From Pseudomonadota bacterium (lineage in GTDB: Bacteria > Pseudomonadota > Alphaproteobacteria > Acetobacterales > Acetobacteraceae): a stretch of DNA of 7,179 bases. Within the stretch, counting starts at the first letter, position 1; every line of letters starts with the position of its first letter. Position numbers and translations under genes: made by a program. The stretch spans positions 1 through 7,179 of the forward strand of contig JAJZVE010000233.1 of the NCBI GenBank assembly GCA_021845835.1, written 5' to 3'. Under the pieces are notes generated by a model. It had not been told where the DNA came from. It ran no database searches and was given only the letters and a program-made list of their open reading frames with translations. Shown one piece after another: positions 1-5,715 of the stretch.

Positions 1-2
1 CA

Positions 3-761
3 CGGGCCTTCCTCGGACTGCCCAAGCGGGAAGTGCCGCGCGCACCGGCACGAGCGGGATCGTCGGATGCCGCCCGGCGGCTGTTCGCTCTTTCGCGCCC
101 GATCGTCGGGACCCTGGCCGAGACCTATCTCCGCAACCGCGGCATCACCGCGCGGCTGGAGGGCATGCCAGCGCTCCGCTTTCACCCCGCCTGCTTCTAC
201 CGGGCGCATGACGCTGCCCCCCGGGAAGCCTGGCCGGCGTTGATCGCCGCGGTCACGGACGCCGACGGCACGATCGCTGGGGTGCATCGCACCTGGCTCG
301 ACCGGGACGGCACCGGAAAGGCGCCGATCGCCGCGCCACGGCGTGCGTTGGGGCATCTCCTCGGCAACGCCGTCCATTTCGGCACGGCGTCCGACGTCAC
401 GATCGCGGGCGAAGGCATCGAGACGATGCTGTCGCTGCGATGCGTCCTGCCCGATATGCCGATGGCGGCGGCGCTCTCGGCCAACCACCTCACCGCCCTG
501 GTCCCCCCGTCGGCGCTGCGCCGCCTCTATATCGCGCGTGACAACGACGCGGCCGGGCGTCATGCGGCGATGTGCCTGCGCGATCGGGCCAGAGCGGGCG
601 GGATCGAGGCGCGCATCATCTGGCCGGTGACGAACGACTTCAACGCCGACCTGCGCCGCTTCGGCGCCGACGCCCTGTTGGCACGGCTCCGCGCCCAGCT
701 CACCCCGGAGGATGCCGAGCGCTTTGCGTCGGGGGCCACCCAGTCGGCGGCTCCAGCGTGA
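3..761 (+). CDS. Toprim-domain primase-like protein, 5'-truncated by window edge
   Basis: The frame is open to the left edge, reading ..RAFLGLPKRE before the first possible internal start (GTG at 33), so this is the C-terminal part of a longer gene and 33 is not its true start. Numbering from that GTG, a Toprim fold is visible. The acidic motif AGEGIETML carries E127 and E130 near residues 125-133, and the second motif ARDNDAAG carries D170 and D172. The upstream part (about residues 14-100, with LAETYLRNRGI and FHPACFYR) matches my recollection of the DUF7146 domain that precedes Toprim in many plasmid and ICE proteins. Such proteins are presumed to act in DNA priming or processing during element replication or transfer; a catalytic role here is inferred. 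Any zinc-finger N-terminus would lie outside the window. The DUF2493 gene follows on the same strand after 324 nt. The family is confident, the precise function is not. Confidence 0.85.
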   Translation, partial: RAFLGLPKREVPRAPARAGSSDAARRLFALSRPIVGTLAETYLRNRGITARLEGMPALRFHPACFYRAHDAAPREAWPALIAAVTDADGTIAGVHRTWLDRDGTGKAPIAAPRRALGHLLGNAVHFGTASDVTIAGEGIETMLSLRCVLPDMPMAAALSANHLTALVPPSALRRLYIARDNDAAGRHAAMCLRDRARAGGIEARIIWPVTNDFNADLRRFGADALLARLRAQLTPEDAERFASGATQSAAPA

Positions 762-780
762 GGGGCCTGGCAAGGCACCG

Positions 781-790
781 CGCCTAGGCG
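781..790. repeat. Perfect 10-bp palindrome
   Basis: CGCCTAGGCG equals its own reverse complement and lies 20 nt after the Toprim gene stop codon. It could be a protein-binding site or a chance palindrome in GC-rich DNA; only the symmetry is certain. Confidence 0.45.
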
Positions 791-829
791 AGCGCCGCCG
801 GTCGCCGGTGTGCCTCGTGTCCGGGAGCG

Positions 830-845
830 GGCCGTGCCCACGGCC
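830..845 (+). terminator. Short GC hairpin, possible weak terminator
   Basis: GGCCGT and ACGGCC form a 6-bp stem around the 4-nt loop GCCC, followed by TTCTG. It lies about 70 nt after the Toprim stop codon, where a terminator could be. The T-tract is poor, so an intrinsic terminator is only a weak call. Confidence 0.3.
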
Positions 846-888
846 TTCTGAGAGCGGCGATCGGGTCAGAGCCGGGCCGGGAACGCAA

Positions 889-966
889 CGGCGGGCGGCG
901 ACTATTTTCCGCCGCGCCCCAGAAGGGGCGCTTTGCATCGCGAGGCAAAATAGCCGCCGCCCGCCG
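889..966. repeat. Large inverted repeat, 20-base arms with nested hairpin
   Basis: The left arm (889-908) runs CGGCGGGCGGCGACTATTTT. The right arm (947-966) is its reverse complement except for one position (A901 opposite C954, which becomes a G-U wobble in a minus-strand transcript). The 38-nt interior has a perfect 7-bp stem, GCGCCCC/GGGGCGC with loop AGAA (914-931), and a weaker TTTGC/GCAAA stem (932-936 with 945-949). The structure can therefore form a long cruciform or a branched RNA hairpin. It is too elaborate for a simple terminator and sits between two mobile-element genes. Candidate roles are an origin or transfer site, a binding site for an element protein, a small RNA or attenuator, or a small palindromic repeat unit. 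Confidence 0.7.
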
Positions 967-1072
967 TCCTCCGCTGCGCTCCGGCCGCCCGCGCGGAGCT
1001 TGGCGGTGCAGCCCCGACCCGGCCCCGGCCAAGGGATCGCCGTGAAGGCCGCGATGGGCGCGGCCAGCGAAC

Positions 1073-1077
1073 GAGGA
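1073..1077 (+). promoter_or_regulatory. Ribosome binding site of the DUF2493 gene
   Basis: GAGGA lies 8 nt before the ATG at 1086, a good Shine-Dalgarno match. It fixes the start of the DUF2493 gene. Confidence 0.7.
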
Positions 1078-1085
1078 CACCGATC

Positions 1086-2033
1086 ATGGCGACCGACCGC
1101 CTTTCCCGGCACCACGACGACGCCGAGCCAGCCCACGCCGCATCCCCGACCGCCCGCCTGCTCGACGAGTTGCAGCTCTATGGCCATCGCCCCTACCAGG
1201 ACGACCCGGACCCGCGGCCGCTGCCCGAGGCGGCACGGCTCGAAGGCGCGCTGGCCGACATCTTCGATGCCTTGGTCTCCACCCTTTCCGAGACGCGCCT
1301 GGAACCCGATCTCGCCGATCTGCTCTGGTCGCAGGTCAATCTGTTCCACCGCACAGTGGACCGCGTGCAGCGCGAGCTCGACGCCAACGAGGACCGGCAG
1401 CGCCGCAGCCAGCAGGAGCAGGACGGCTCGGAAATCCGCTCGGTCGAGCTGGAACGCCTGATCGCCGAGGGCCTGACCTTGATCGAGCGGCGCAACGCCT
1501 TCGAGCTTCTCCGCGACCACGCCGCCGAGCTGTTCGAACGCCACACCGGCTCGGCCTGGCGCCCGCGCGCGGGATCGATGGTCAACCACCGCGCCCTGAC
1601 CGCGGCGATGATCGACAGCCGCGACTTCATCGCCGCCAAGCGCCGCGCCGAGACCGAAGTGTTGCTGCCCGCCGGACCGCGGATCGCCTTCGCCGGCGGG
1701 GTCGATTTCAACGACCACGAGCGAATCTGGGCGGTGCTCGACCGGGTGCATCGCAAGCACGCCGAGATGGTGCTGCTGCACGGCGGCAGTCCGCGCGGCG
1801 CCGAACGCATCGCCGCCTGCTGGGCCGATACCCGCAAGGTCACGCAGATCGCCTTCAAGCCCGAATGGGCACGGTACAACAAGGCGGCGCCGTTCAAGCG
1901 CAATGACCGGATGCTCGAGGTGATGCCGATCGGGGTGATCGTCTTCCCCGGGGCTGGCATCTGCGAGAACCTCGCCGACAAGGCACGGGTGCTCGGCATT
2001 CCGGTCTGGCGCTTCGGGGGAGGTGGCGCATGA
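1086..2033 (+). CDS. DUF2493 (YspA/SLOG-like) domain protein
   Basis: This is a 315-residue soluble protein with no signal peptide or membrane segment. The C-terminal domain (about residues 198-310) is DUF2493, a member of the SLOG superfamily with a Rossmann-like fold. It shows the opening strand RIAFAGGVDF, the glycine-rich motif LHGGSPRGAERIA (231-243), and FPGAGICENLADKARVLGIPVW near the end (287-308), where PGAG is the typical second ligand loop. SLOG domains are known or predicted to bind nucleotide-derived ligands; the ligand here is unknown. The N-terminal half (about 20-190) is charged and helical, probably partly coiled coil (for example 90-150), and has no family I recognise. Proteins of this layout are common in alphaproteobacterial plasmids and ICEs beside Toprim genes, as here. 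The stop overlaps an ATG (ATGA, 2030-2033), suggesting that a coupled gene once followed. It is convergent with the CBASS operon. Family assignment is confident; function is unknown. Confidence 0.88.
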   Translation: MATDRLSRHHDDAEPAHAASPTARLLDELQLYGHRPYQDDPDPRPLPEAARLEGALADIFDALVSTLSETRLEPDLADLLWSQVNLFHRTVDRVQRELDANEDRQRRSQQEQDGSEIRSVELERLIAEGLTLIERRNAFELLRDHAAELFERHTGSAWRPRAGSMVNHRALTAAMIDSRDFIAAKRRAETEVLLPAGPRIAFAGGVDFNDHERIWAVLDRVHRKHAEMVLLHGGSPRGAERIAACWADTRKVTQIAFKPEWARYNKAAPFKRNDRMLEVMPIGVIVFPGAGICENLADKARVLGIPVWRFGGGGA

Positions 2034-2320
2034 GCGCCGCCTTGCCTCATCACAACGCACCGCCGGCTCGCGACTCGGCCCCTGCCCGTGGCAAAGTAAT
2101 CACGGTGTCCGCGTGTTCGCTGCCGCCGCGGACGACCAGAGCGCGATCACATATCGGACGGAACCCGATTGTCGGGCAGGGTACTCAACGATTGGGATGG
2201 GCCGATACCAAACTGTCAGAATTTAGCTCCCAAAGCGAAGAGGCAGAAGGCCGTAAGGATGGATCTACCAGCCGGCCAAGGATCGAGATACCGGCCAGAC
2301 AATCGAAGACAAGCCACTGA
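2030..2320 (+). pseudogene. Probable truncated remnant of gene once coupled to DUF2493 gene
   Basis: An ATG overlaps the DUF2493 stop in the classic ATGA arrangement and opens a 96-codon frame. The first 25 or so residues (starting MSAALPHHNAPPARDSAPAR) look like a plausible GC-rich N-terminus. After about position 2110-2150 the frame becomes basic, low in hydrophobic residues and unlike a folded protein, and base composition drops toward that of the cargo side. In another frame, VFAAAADDQSA follows from about 2113, hinting at a frameshift. I read this as the 5' end of a backbone gene broken by insertion of the CBASS island. Alternatively it is a short hypothetical protein. I have seen TraF-like S26 signal peptidase genes in this position in related elements, but this fragment is too short to assign. 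Confidence 0.35.
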
Positions 2321-2455
2321 CGGGCGGCGAAGTCAACGAACCGATACCATCCACGGTCGGGCAGCGTGCAGGCACGACACGCGGATAGCTTCAGGCTAGA
2401 ACCCCAACGCCATTGTCATATCGTCCGTCGGAGGATGGCGGATGTCCGTTCCCCG
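2034..2455. other. Gene-poor junction between element backbone and CBASS operon
   Basis: About 420 nt lie between the convergent ends of the DUF2493 gene and cap3. Apart from the remnant frame at its left end, I see no supported gene on either strand. Composition changes from very GC-rich (left) to more balanced (from about 2140 on). A 43-codon stop-to-stop stretch (2257-2388, +, beginning GWIYQPAKDRDTG) reads like protein but has no start codon. A weak 4-bp stem, TAGC/GCTA (2386-2398), lies 58 nt past the cap3 stop but has no T-tract, so no intrinsic terminator is evident for either gene. No clear IS ends or long direct repeats were seen. Confidence 0.5.
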
Positions 2456-2929
2456 TCATATCCGCACAATCCGCGGCCGAATGCGTGTCGCCGTCGGCGC
2501 TTGACCCCGCGCGAAGACCGTCAGGGAATAGTCGATCCAGAAGCGCCATCGCGTGCGCACAATGAGCAGAACGGCAAATGTGATCTCCGATGCTGCGTCC
2601 TCAACGATGTCAGTCATTGTGTCGATATCGGCCGGGCTTGGGCGAACCGAAAAGGAGGGGTGCGAGTGCCACTCGCCGAGATAATTGAACCGCCGGAAAT
2701 CATGTCCAGTGCGCGAAAAGAATTCATCAAGTGTCTGCTGGTGCTTCGCGGGATCTCGCCGGAATTCCGAATGAGAACCGGTGACGGGGTCGATGGAAAA
2801 ATCCACCACGCGAAAACGTCGGGGCGCCAATTGCTCAGCCATGAGCATACCGCCGATCTCGCGCTTTTCGGCTTCGTGTAGCGCGTCGCGGAGTCGCGCC
2901 TCAATGTCAGGTGCCAGTTCGATCCGCAT
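2456..2929 (-). CDS. cap3: CBASS Cap3, JAMM/Mov34 metalloprotease (deconjugase)
   Basis: This is a 157-residue JAB/JAMM-family zinc isopeptidase. The full signature is present: E24 in KREIGG, then H88-S-H90-P, seven residues from P91 to P97, S98, two residues, D101 (GEWHSHPSFSVRPSPADID, residues 85-103). E24, H88, H90, S98 and D101 correspond to the catalytic and zinc-binding set. In studied type II CBASS systems Cap3 cleaves the bond between the CD-NTase C-terminus and its target, countering Cap2. The frame is open upstream to 3130, but I choose the ATG at 2929: AGGG lies 5 nt before it, the JAMM domain begins directly, and the longer version would overlap cap2 by over 200 nt with low-complexity residues. 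A GTG at 2935 is the alternative. The gene overlaps cap2 by 23 nt and is last in the operon. Confidence 0.93.
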   Translation of the reverse strand: MRIELAPDIEARLRDALHEAEKREIGGMLMAEQLAPRRFRVVDFSIDPVTGSHSEFRRDPAKHQQTLDEFFSRTGHDFRRFNYLGEWHSHPSFSVRPSPADIDTMTDIVEDAASEITFAVLLIVRTRWRFWIDYSLTVFARGQAPTATRIRPRIVRI

Positions 2930-4637
2930 GGTCACCCTGCTCAAAAAGGGACAGCATAAATTCGACCGCTTCAGTCGTGCGTTCCGGTGAAGCTCCCGCT
3001 TGCCAATCGCCGGCAGCGTTAAAAGTAATGGGGCGCGTATCGAATGGTTCCTCGAAAATCCATTGTCCCGACAAACCGATGGCATAGGCCGGATACGGGA
3101 AAATCGAGTCCTCGGGGCGTACGAACACATCGATTGCCATCCGGCTCACATGCGCAGCGATGACCGCGACATCGGCATCATCCGCAATGAGCGGTGCCTC
3201 GTGGCCGGTAAGCGTGCCGTAGTCCCGATCCCGGCCATGCCAAGCGACGCGCTGGTCGCGGCACCATGCCAAGTATTGATTGCGCGCGGCGTGTGGCGGC
3301 GGCTCGATGCCCGGGCGCAGCCGGGCGACGAAGCCGCCAATGCCACCTGCGTAGACTTCCGCCCAGACCATGGGGCGAAGTGCGTGTCTTGCAACCGACG
3401 CCACGAAATTGAACGCCTGCGGATCAGCGGTCGCATCGATCAGGAGGTTGCATCCGGCAAGCTCATCGAGCCCCGCCGCCGTGGTTCCGGATGACTCTTG
3501 ACCGCCCAGGGCGACCCGCTGGACACCTACTTTGACCCCGGCAGCGATAGCTTTGAGGCGCGCCGCAAGCGCATCGGCCTTGTGCGCACCAAGGCTTCCC
3601 GCGTCCAGATCATGCCGCACAAGATTACCACGCTTGAAAACATCATCGTCAACCAGAACGAAGTCGCGTACCCCGCTCCGCGCGAGGGACGCCGCAACCT
3701 TCGATCCCAGGGACCCACAGCCGACGATCCCGACCCTCTTTTCGGCCACAAGATCGTAATTCTGTGGCAGGCGCACGTCGATGTCGTCGGTCAGATCAAT
3801 CGTCCGATAGGCGATGACCTTCCAGTCGCCATCCTTCACGTAGGAGAAGAACATTCGCGCCGAATGCCCATCGGCGATAATCGTGATGCGACAGGAGCTG
3901 CCGGCCGCCGTATCGCCGCCGCGCTCAGCCGACAGAAGTTGGTCAAGCGCAGCCTGATCCGGATTGACGGGAATGTCCGCCAGCGACGCCACTCGCACCA
4001 ACGCGCCCGGCCGGCTCTGTTCCCTACGATCGGGAATGTTGTCCTCCCGCCAGTCCGGTGCATCCACAGCGCCGACGCGCTCCACGTGCGCAACCCAAGC
4101 ATCCCCCGGCACACTGGCGTCGATGACCATCACCTCCCTAACTTCGCCGATCGGCAGGTGCGCGGCGTAGGCGGCAAGGCTGCGCGTAAGGAGGAACCGG
4201 CAATACGTGCCGCGCAGTTCCTGTCCCAAAGATACCGTATGTGCCGACGGCACGACGGCGCGTCCGTCATTAAATGACCGCTCGCCCAAAAGCAGGCGAT
4301 ATGTGCTGGCGATCATCATAGCACCGGTGACCGACGGATCCCAATTGTCGGAACGGAATTCCAGACAGAGTTCGCCACCGGACCCGTACTGATGGTTCGA
4401 TAGACGGCGACCATCGCGCGGGACGACCAGAGGCGGCGCATCCGGGAAAAAGGCAGGGTACTCGAGCTTAAAGGGAAATGTCTCCCCGTTCAGCGTCACA
4501 TCGAAATCGAACGCAAACCGCAGTTCTTTGAGGAAACGAGGAACCGCCATCGCCAGCCAGGGGCTGCCGTCCCGCAGCACATCGATCTCAGAAACCTCGC
4601 GCTTGAACCGGTCAGGGTCGTTCGCCCACCAGATCAT
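2907..4637 (-). CDS. cap2: CBASS Cap2, E2-E1 fusion ubiquitin-transfer-like enzyme
   Basis: This 576-residue protein joins an E2-like domain (about 1-160) to an E1/ThiF-like adenylation domain (about 295-530). The E2 part has the UBC-like hydrophobic strands (FPFKLEYPAFFPDAPPLVVP, 54-73) and the probable catalytic cysteine C91 in GGELCLEF, preceded by H82. The E1 part has the nucleotide-binding loop GIVGCGSLGS (303-312), VDDDVFKRGNLVRHD (329-343), K353 in AHKAD, and D401 in IDATAD. C459 in YLAWCRDQ is the best E1 cysteine candidate, because it is the only cysteine after the adenylation core. In known type II CBASS, Cap2 activates the CD-NTase C-terminal glycine with ATP, passes it through thioesters, and conjugates it to targets, priming the CD-NTase. 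The start overlaps the CD-NTase stop (ATGA, 4634-4637), and a strong GAGGGGG lies just upstream, implying coupled translation. The length is normal for the family. Confidence 0.95.
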   Translation of the reverse strand: MIWWANDPDRFKREVSEIDVLRDGSPWLAMAVPRFLKELRFAFDFDVTLNGETFPFKLEYPAFFPDAPPLVVPRDGRRLSNHQYGSGGELCLEFRSDNWDPSVTGAMMIASTYRLLLGERSFNDGRAVVPSAHTVSLGQELRGTYCRFLLTRSLAAYAAHLPIGEVREVMVIDASVPGDAWVAHVERVGAVDAPDWREDNIPDRREQSRPGALVRVASLADIPVNPDQAALDQLLSAERGGDTAAGSSCRITIIADGHSARMFFSYVKDGDWKVIAYRTIDLTDDIDVRLPQNYDLVAEKRVGIVGCGSLGSKVAASLARSGVRDFVLVDDDVFKRGNLVRHDLDAGSLGAHKADALAARLKAIAAGVKVGVQRVALGGQESSGTTAAGLDELAGCNLLIDATADPQAFNFVASVARHALRPMVWAEVYAGGIGGFVARLRPGIEPPPHAARNQYLAWCRDQRVAWHGRDRDYGTLTGHEAPLIADDADVAVIAAHVSRMAIDVFVRPEDSIFPYPAYAIGLSGQWIFEEPFDTRPITFNAAGDWQAGASPERTTEAVEFMLSLFEQGDHADRTGT

Positions 4638-5713
4638 CCGAACCCCCTCGGCTTGTTGTCAACGCGCGGGACGTTGGGAAAGGTAAACGGCCCGACGGCG
4701 GGAGCGGCAAACCCTGCCCGCAGGAGGCTCGCCGCCGCTCTGGCCGCGACATCCGCGCGGTCGCTGAAGAACGTCGTGGCGAAGGCCTTGTCCCAGCACT
4801 TCAGGGCGCTCTCGCGGGTACAGTGCGATCCGAACAGCGGGGCCATGGTCTCGATCGCTTCCGAAAGACGATCGCGGAAGAAGCGGGCGCGCGCATCGTC
4901 CGTCCCGTTGGTGATCGTCTCGTTCGGCGTGACCGGATGCTGGATCACCAGGTTCCAGACGAGCCGGTCCCAGATTGCTTTCATCGTGTCATAGAGCGCC
5001 TTGTCGTCGCGCACGGCGTCACCGCGGAAGCATTCGGTGACCAGCTTCGTAATCCCGAACCCGCTCAGAACCTGACCCTTCCAACTCTCCCGGCTGCGCG
5101 CAAACGCCTTGATCAGCCGGACAGTGCGCCGCAACTGGCGGCCATTATCGGCGTCCGGACTCTTGTTGTTGTTCTCAGTCTCAAACCACTCCGTGACCTT
5201 ACGCGCATCGGATCGCTTCCACTCGCTGCTGGCAAGTTCATAGACGGTGGTCTCCCGGCCCCATATGTCCTTCGTCGTGACACGCCGATAGACCGGCACG
5301 TCCACATGGTATCCGGCGGTGTAATAGACACGGACGCAGTTCTTACGGGCTTCGGGATGCGTCTTGAACGCTCCGTCATCGAGCGCATCACGCACCATCT
5401 GACGGGCTTGCAAGGTGGACATTTCAGCACCCCGGTCGCCGACGAGATCGGCCTTGTCGAAATAGGCGCCGTCGTCGATGTCGTAATCCTTCTGGGGATG
5501 CTGGGTCATCGTCTTCATCGCGTAGCTGCCCTGGCTGACGAATTCCCGCGGGGCGGGCTTCCCGCCGCCGGCAAGACCCCTTTTCAGCCGATCCCGGTTC
5601 GCATCGCGCCGGCCGCGCATCTCCGTTCGTTCAGCCCCCGGCAGGGTCACGCTTCCGTCGTGATACGCAAGCACATCCTTGGCGCAGTCATACATGATCG
5701 ATCTCTCATTCAT
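4634..5713 (-). CDS. CBASS CD-NTase, DncV-like cyclic oligonucleotide synthase
   Basis: This 359-residue nucleotidyltransferase makes the CBASS second messenger. The polymerase-beta-like core shows the helix-N motif SQGSYAMKT (60-68, GS at 62-63), then DYDIDDG (76-82) with metal-binding D78 and D80, and the third acid D138 in YHVDVPVYR. DIDDG followed by xDVPxY resembles Vibrio cholerae DncV, which makes 3',3'-cGAMP; the product here is inferred from that and from the CapV partner. The protein ends NKPRGFG, and the terminal glycine fits conjugation by Cap2. The gene starts 2 nt after the capV stop and ends in a 4-nt overlap with cap2. The first ATG (5713) has no clear ribosome site. ATG at 5695 (residue 7) has GAGAG 7 nt upstream and may be the true start, shortening the protein by six residues without touching the catalytic core. 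Confidence 0.94.
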   Translation of the reverse strand: MNERSIMYDCAKDVLAYHDGSVTLPGAERTEMRGRRDANRDRLKRGLAGGGKPAPREFVSQGSYAMKTMTQHPQKDYDIDDGAYFDKADLVGDRGAEMSTLQARQMVRDALDDGAFKTHPEARKNCVRVYYTAGYHVDVPVYRRVTTKDIWGRETTVYELASSEWKRSDARKVTEWFETENNNKSPDADNGRQLRRTVRLIKAFARSRESWKGQVLSGFGITKLVTECFRGDAVRDDKALYDTMKAIWDRLVWNLVIQHPVTPNETITNGTDDARARFFRDRLSEAIETMAPLFGSHCTRESALKCWDKAFATTFFSDRADVAARAAASLLRAGFAAPAVGPFTFPNVPRVDNKPRGFG

Positions 5714-5715
5714 CG

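Larger units (their letters stand above)
762..1085. other. GC-rich structured intergenic region
   Basis: This is a 324-nt gap between two element genes. I see no protein-like frame in it, and open frames crossing it are arginine- and proline-rich composition artefacts. It contains a perfect 10-bp palindrome (781-790, CGCCTAGGCG), a compact hairpin (830-845), and a large inverted repeat with a nested hairpin (889-966). A ribosome binding site for the next gene lies at its right end. It could hold a terminator for the upstream gene, a promoter for the downstream gene, or a replication or transfer site. The sequence alone does not decide. Confidence 0.6.

Noticed and set aside
712..1461. 249-codon plus-strand frame spanning the intergenic region and start of the DUF2493 gene
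   Set aside because: It is arginine-, proline- and serine-rich low-complexity translation, out of frame with both real genes, and it crosses the inverted repeat.
2171..2364. Direct repeat GTCGGGCAG at 2171-2179 and 2356-2364, considered as attachment or IS target duplication
   Set aside because: Nine bases in GC-rich DNA is within chance, and no element lies between the copies.
2386..2398. TAGC/GCTA stem as terminator of cap3
   Set aside because: It has only 4 bp of stem and no T-tract on either strand.
2366..2881. 171-codon plus-strand frame opposite cap3
   Set aside because: It is antisense to cap3, which has a complete JAMM motif on the minus strand.
2930..3130. N-terminal extension of cap3 to 3130
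   Set aside because: This part overlaps cap2 in another frame, has no domain character, and the ATG at 2929 has a ribosome site and begins the JAMM domain directly.
3498..4277. 259-codon plus-strand frame opposite cap2
   Set aside because: It is the antisense of a motif-complete Cap2, has arginine- and histidine-rich noise composition, and shows no recognisable domain.
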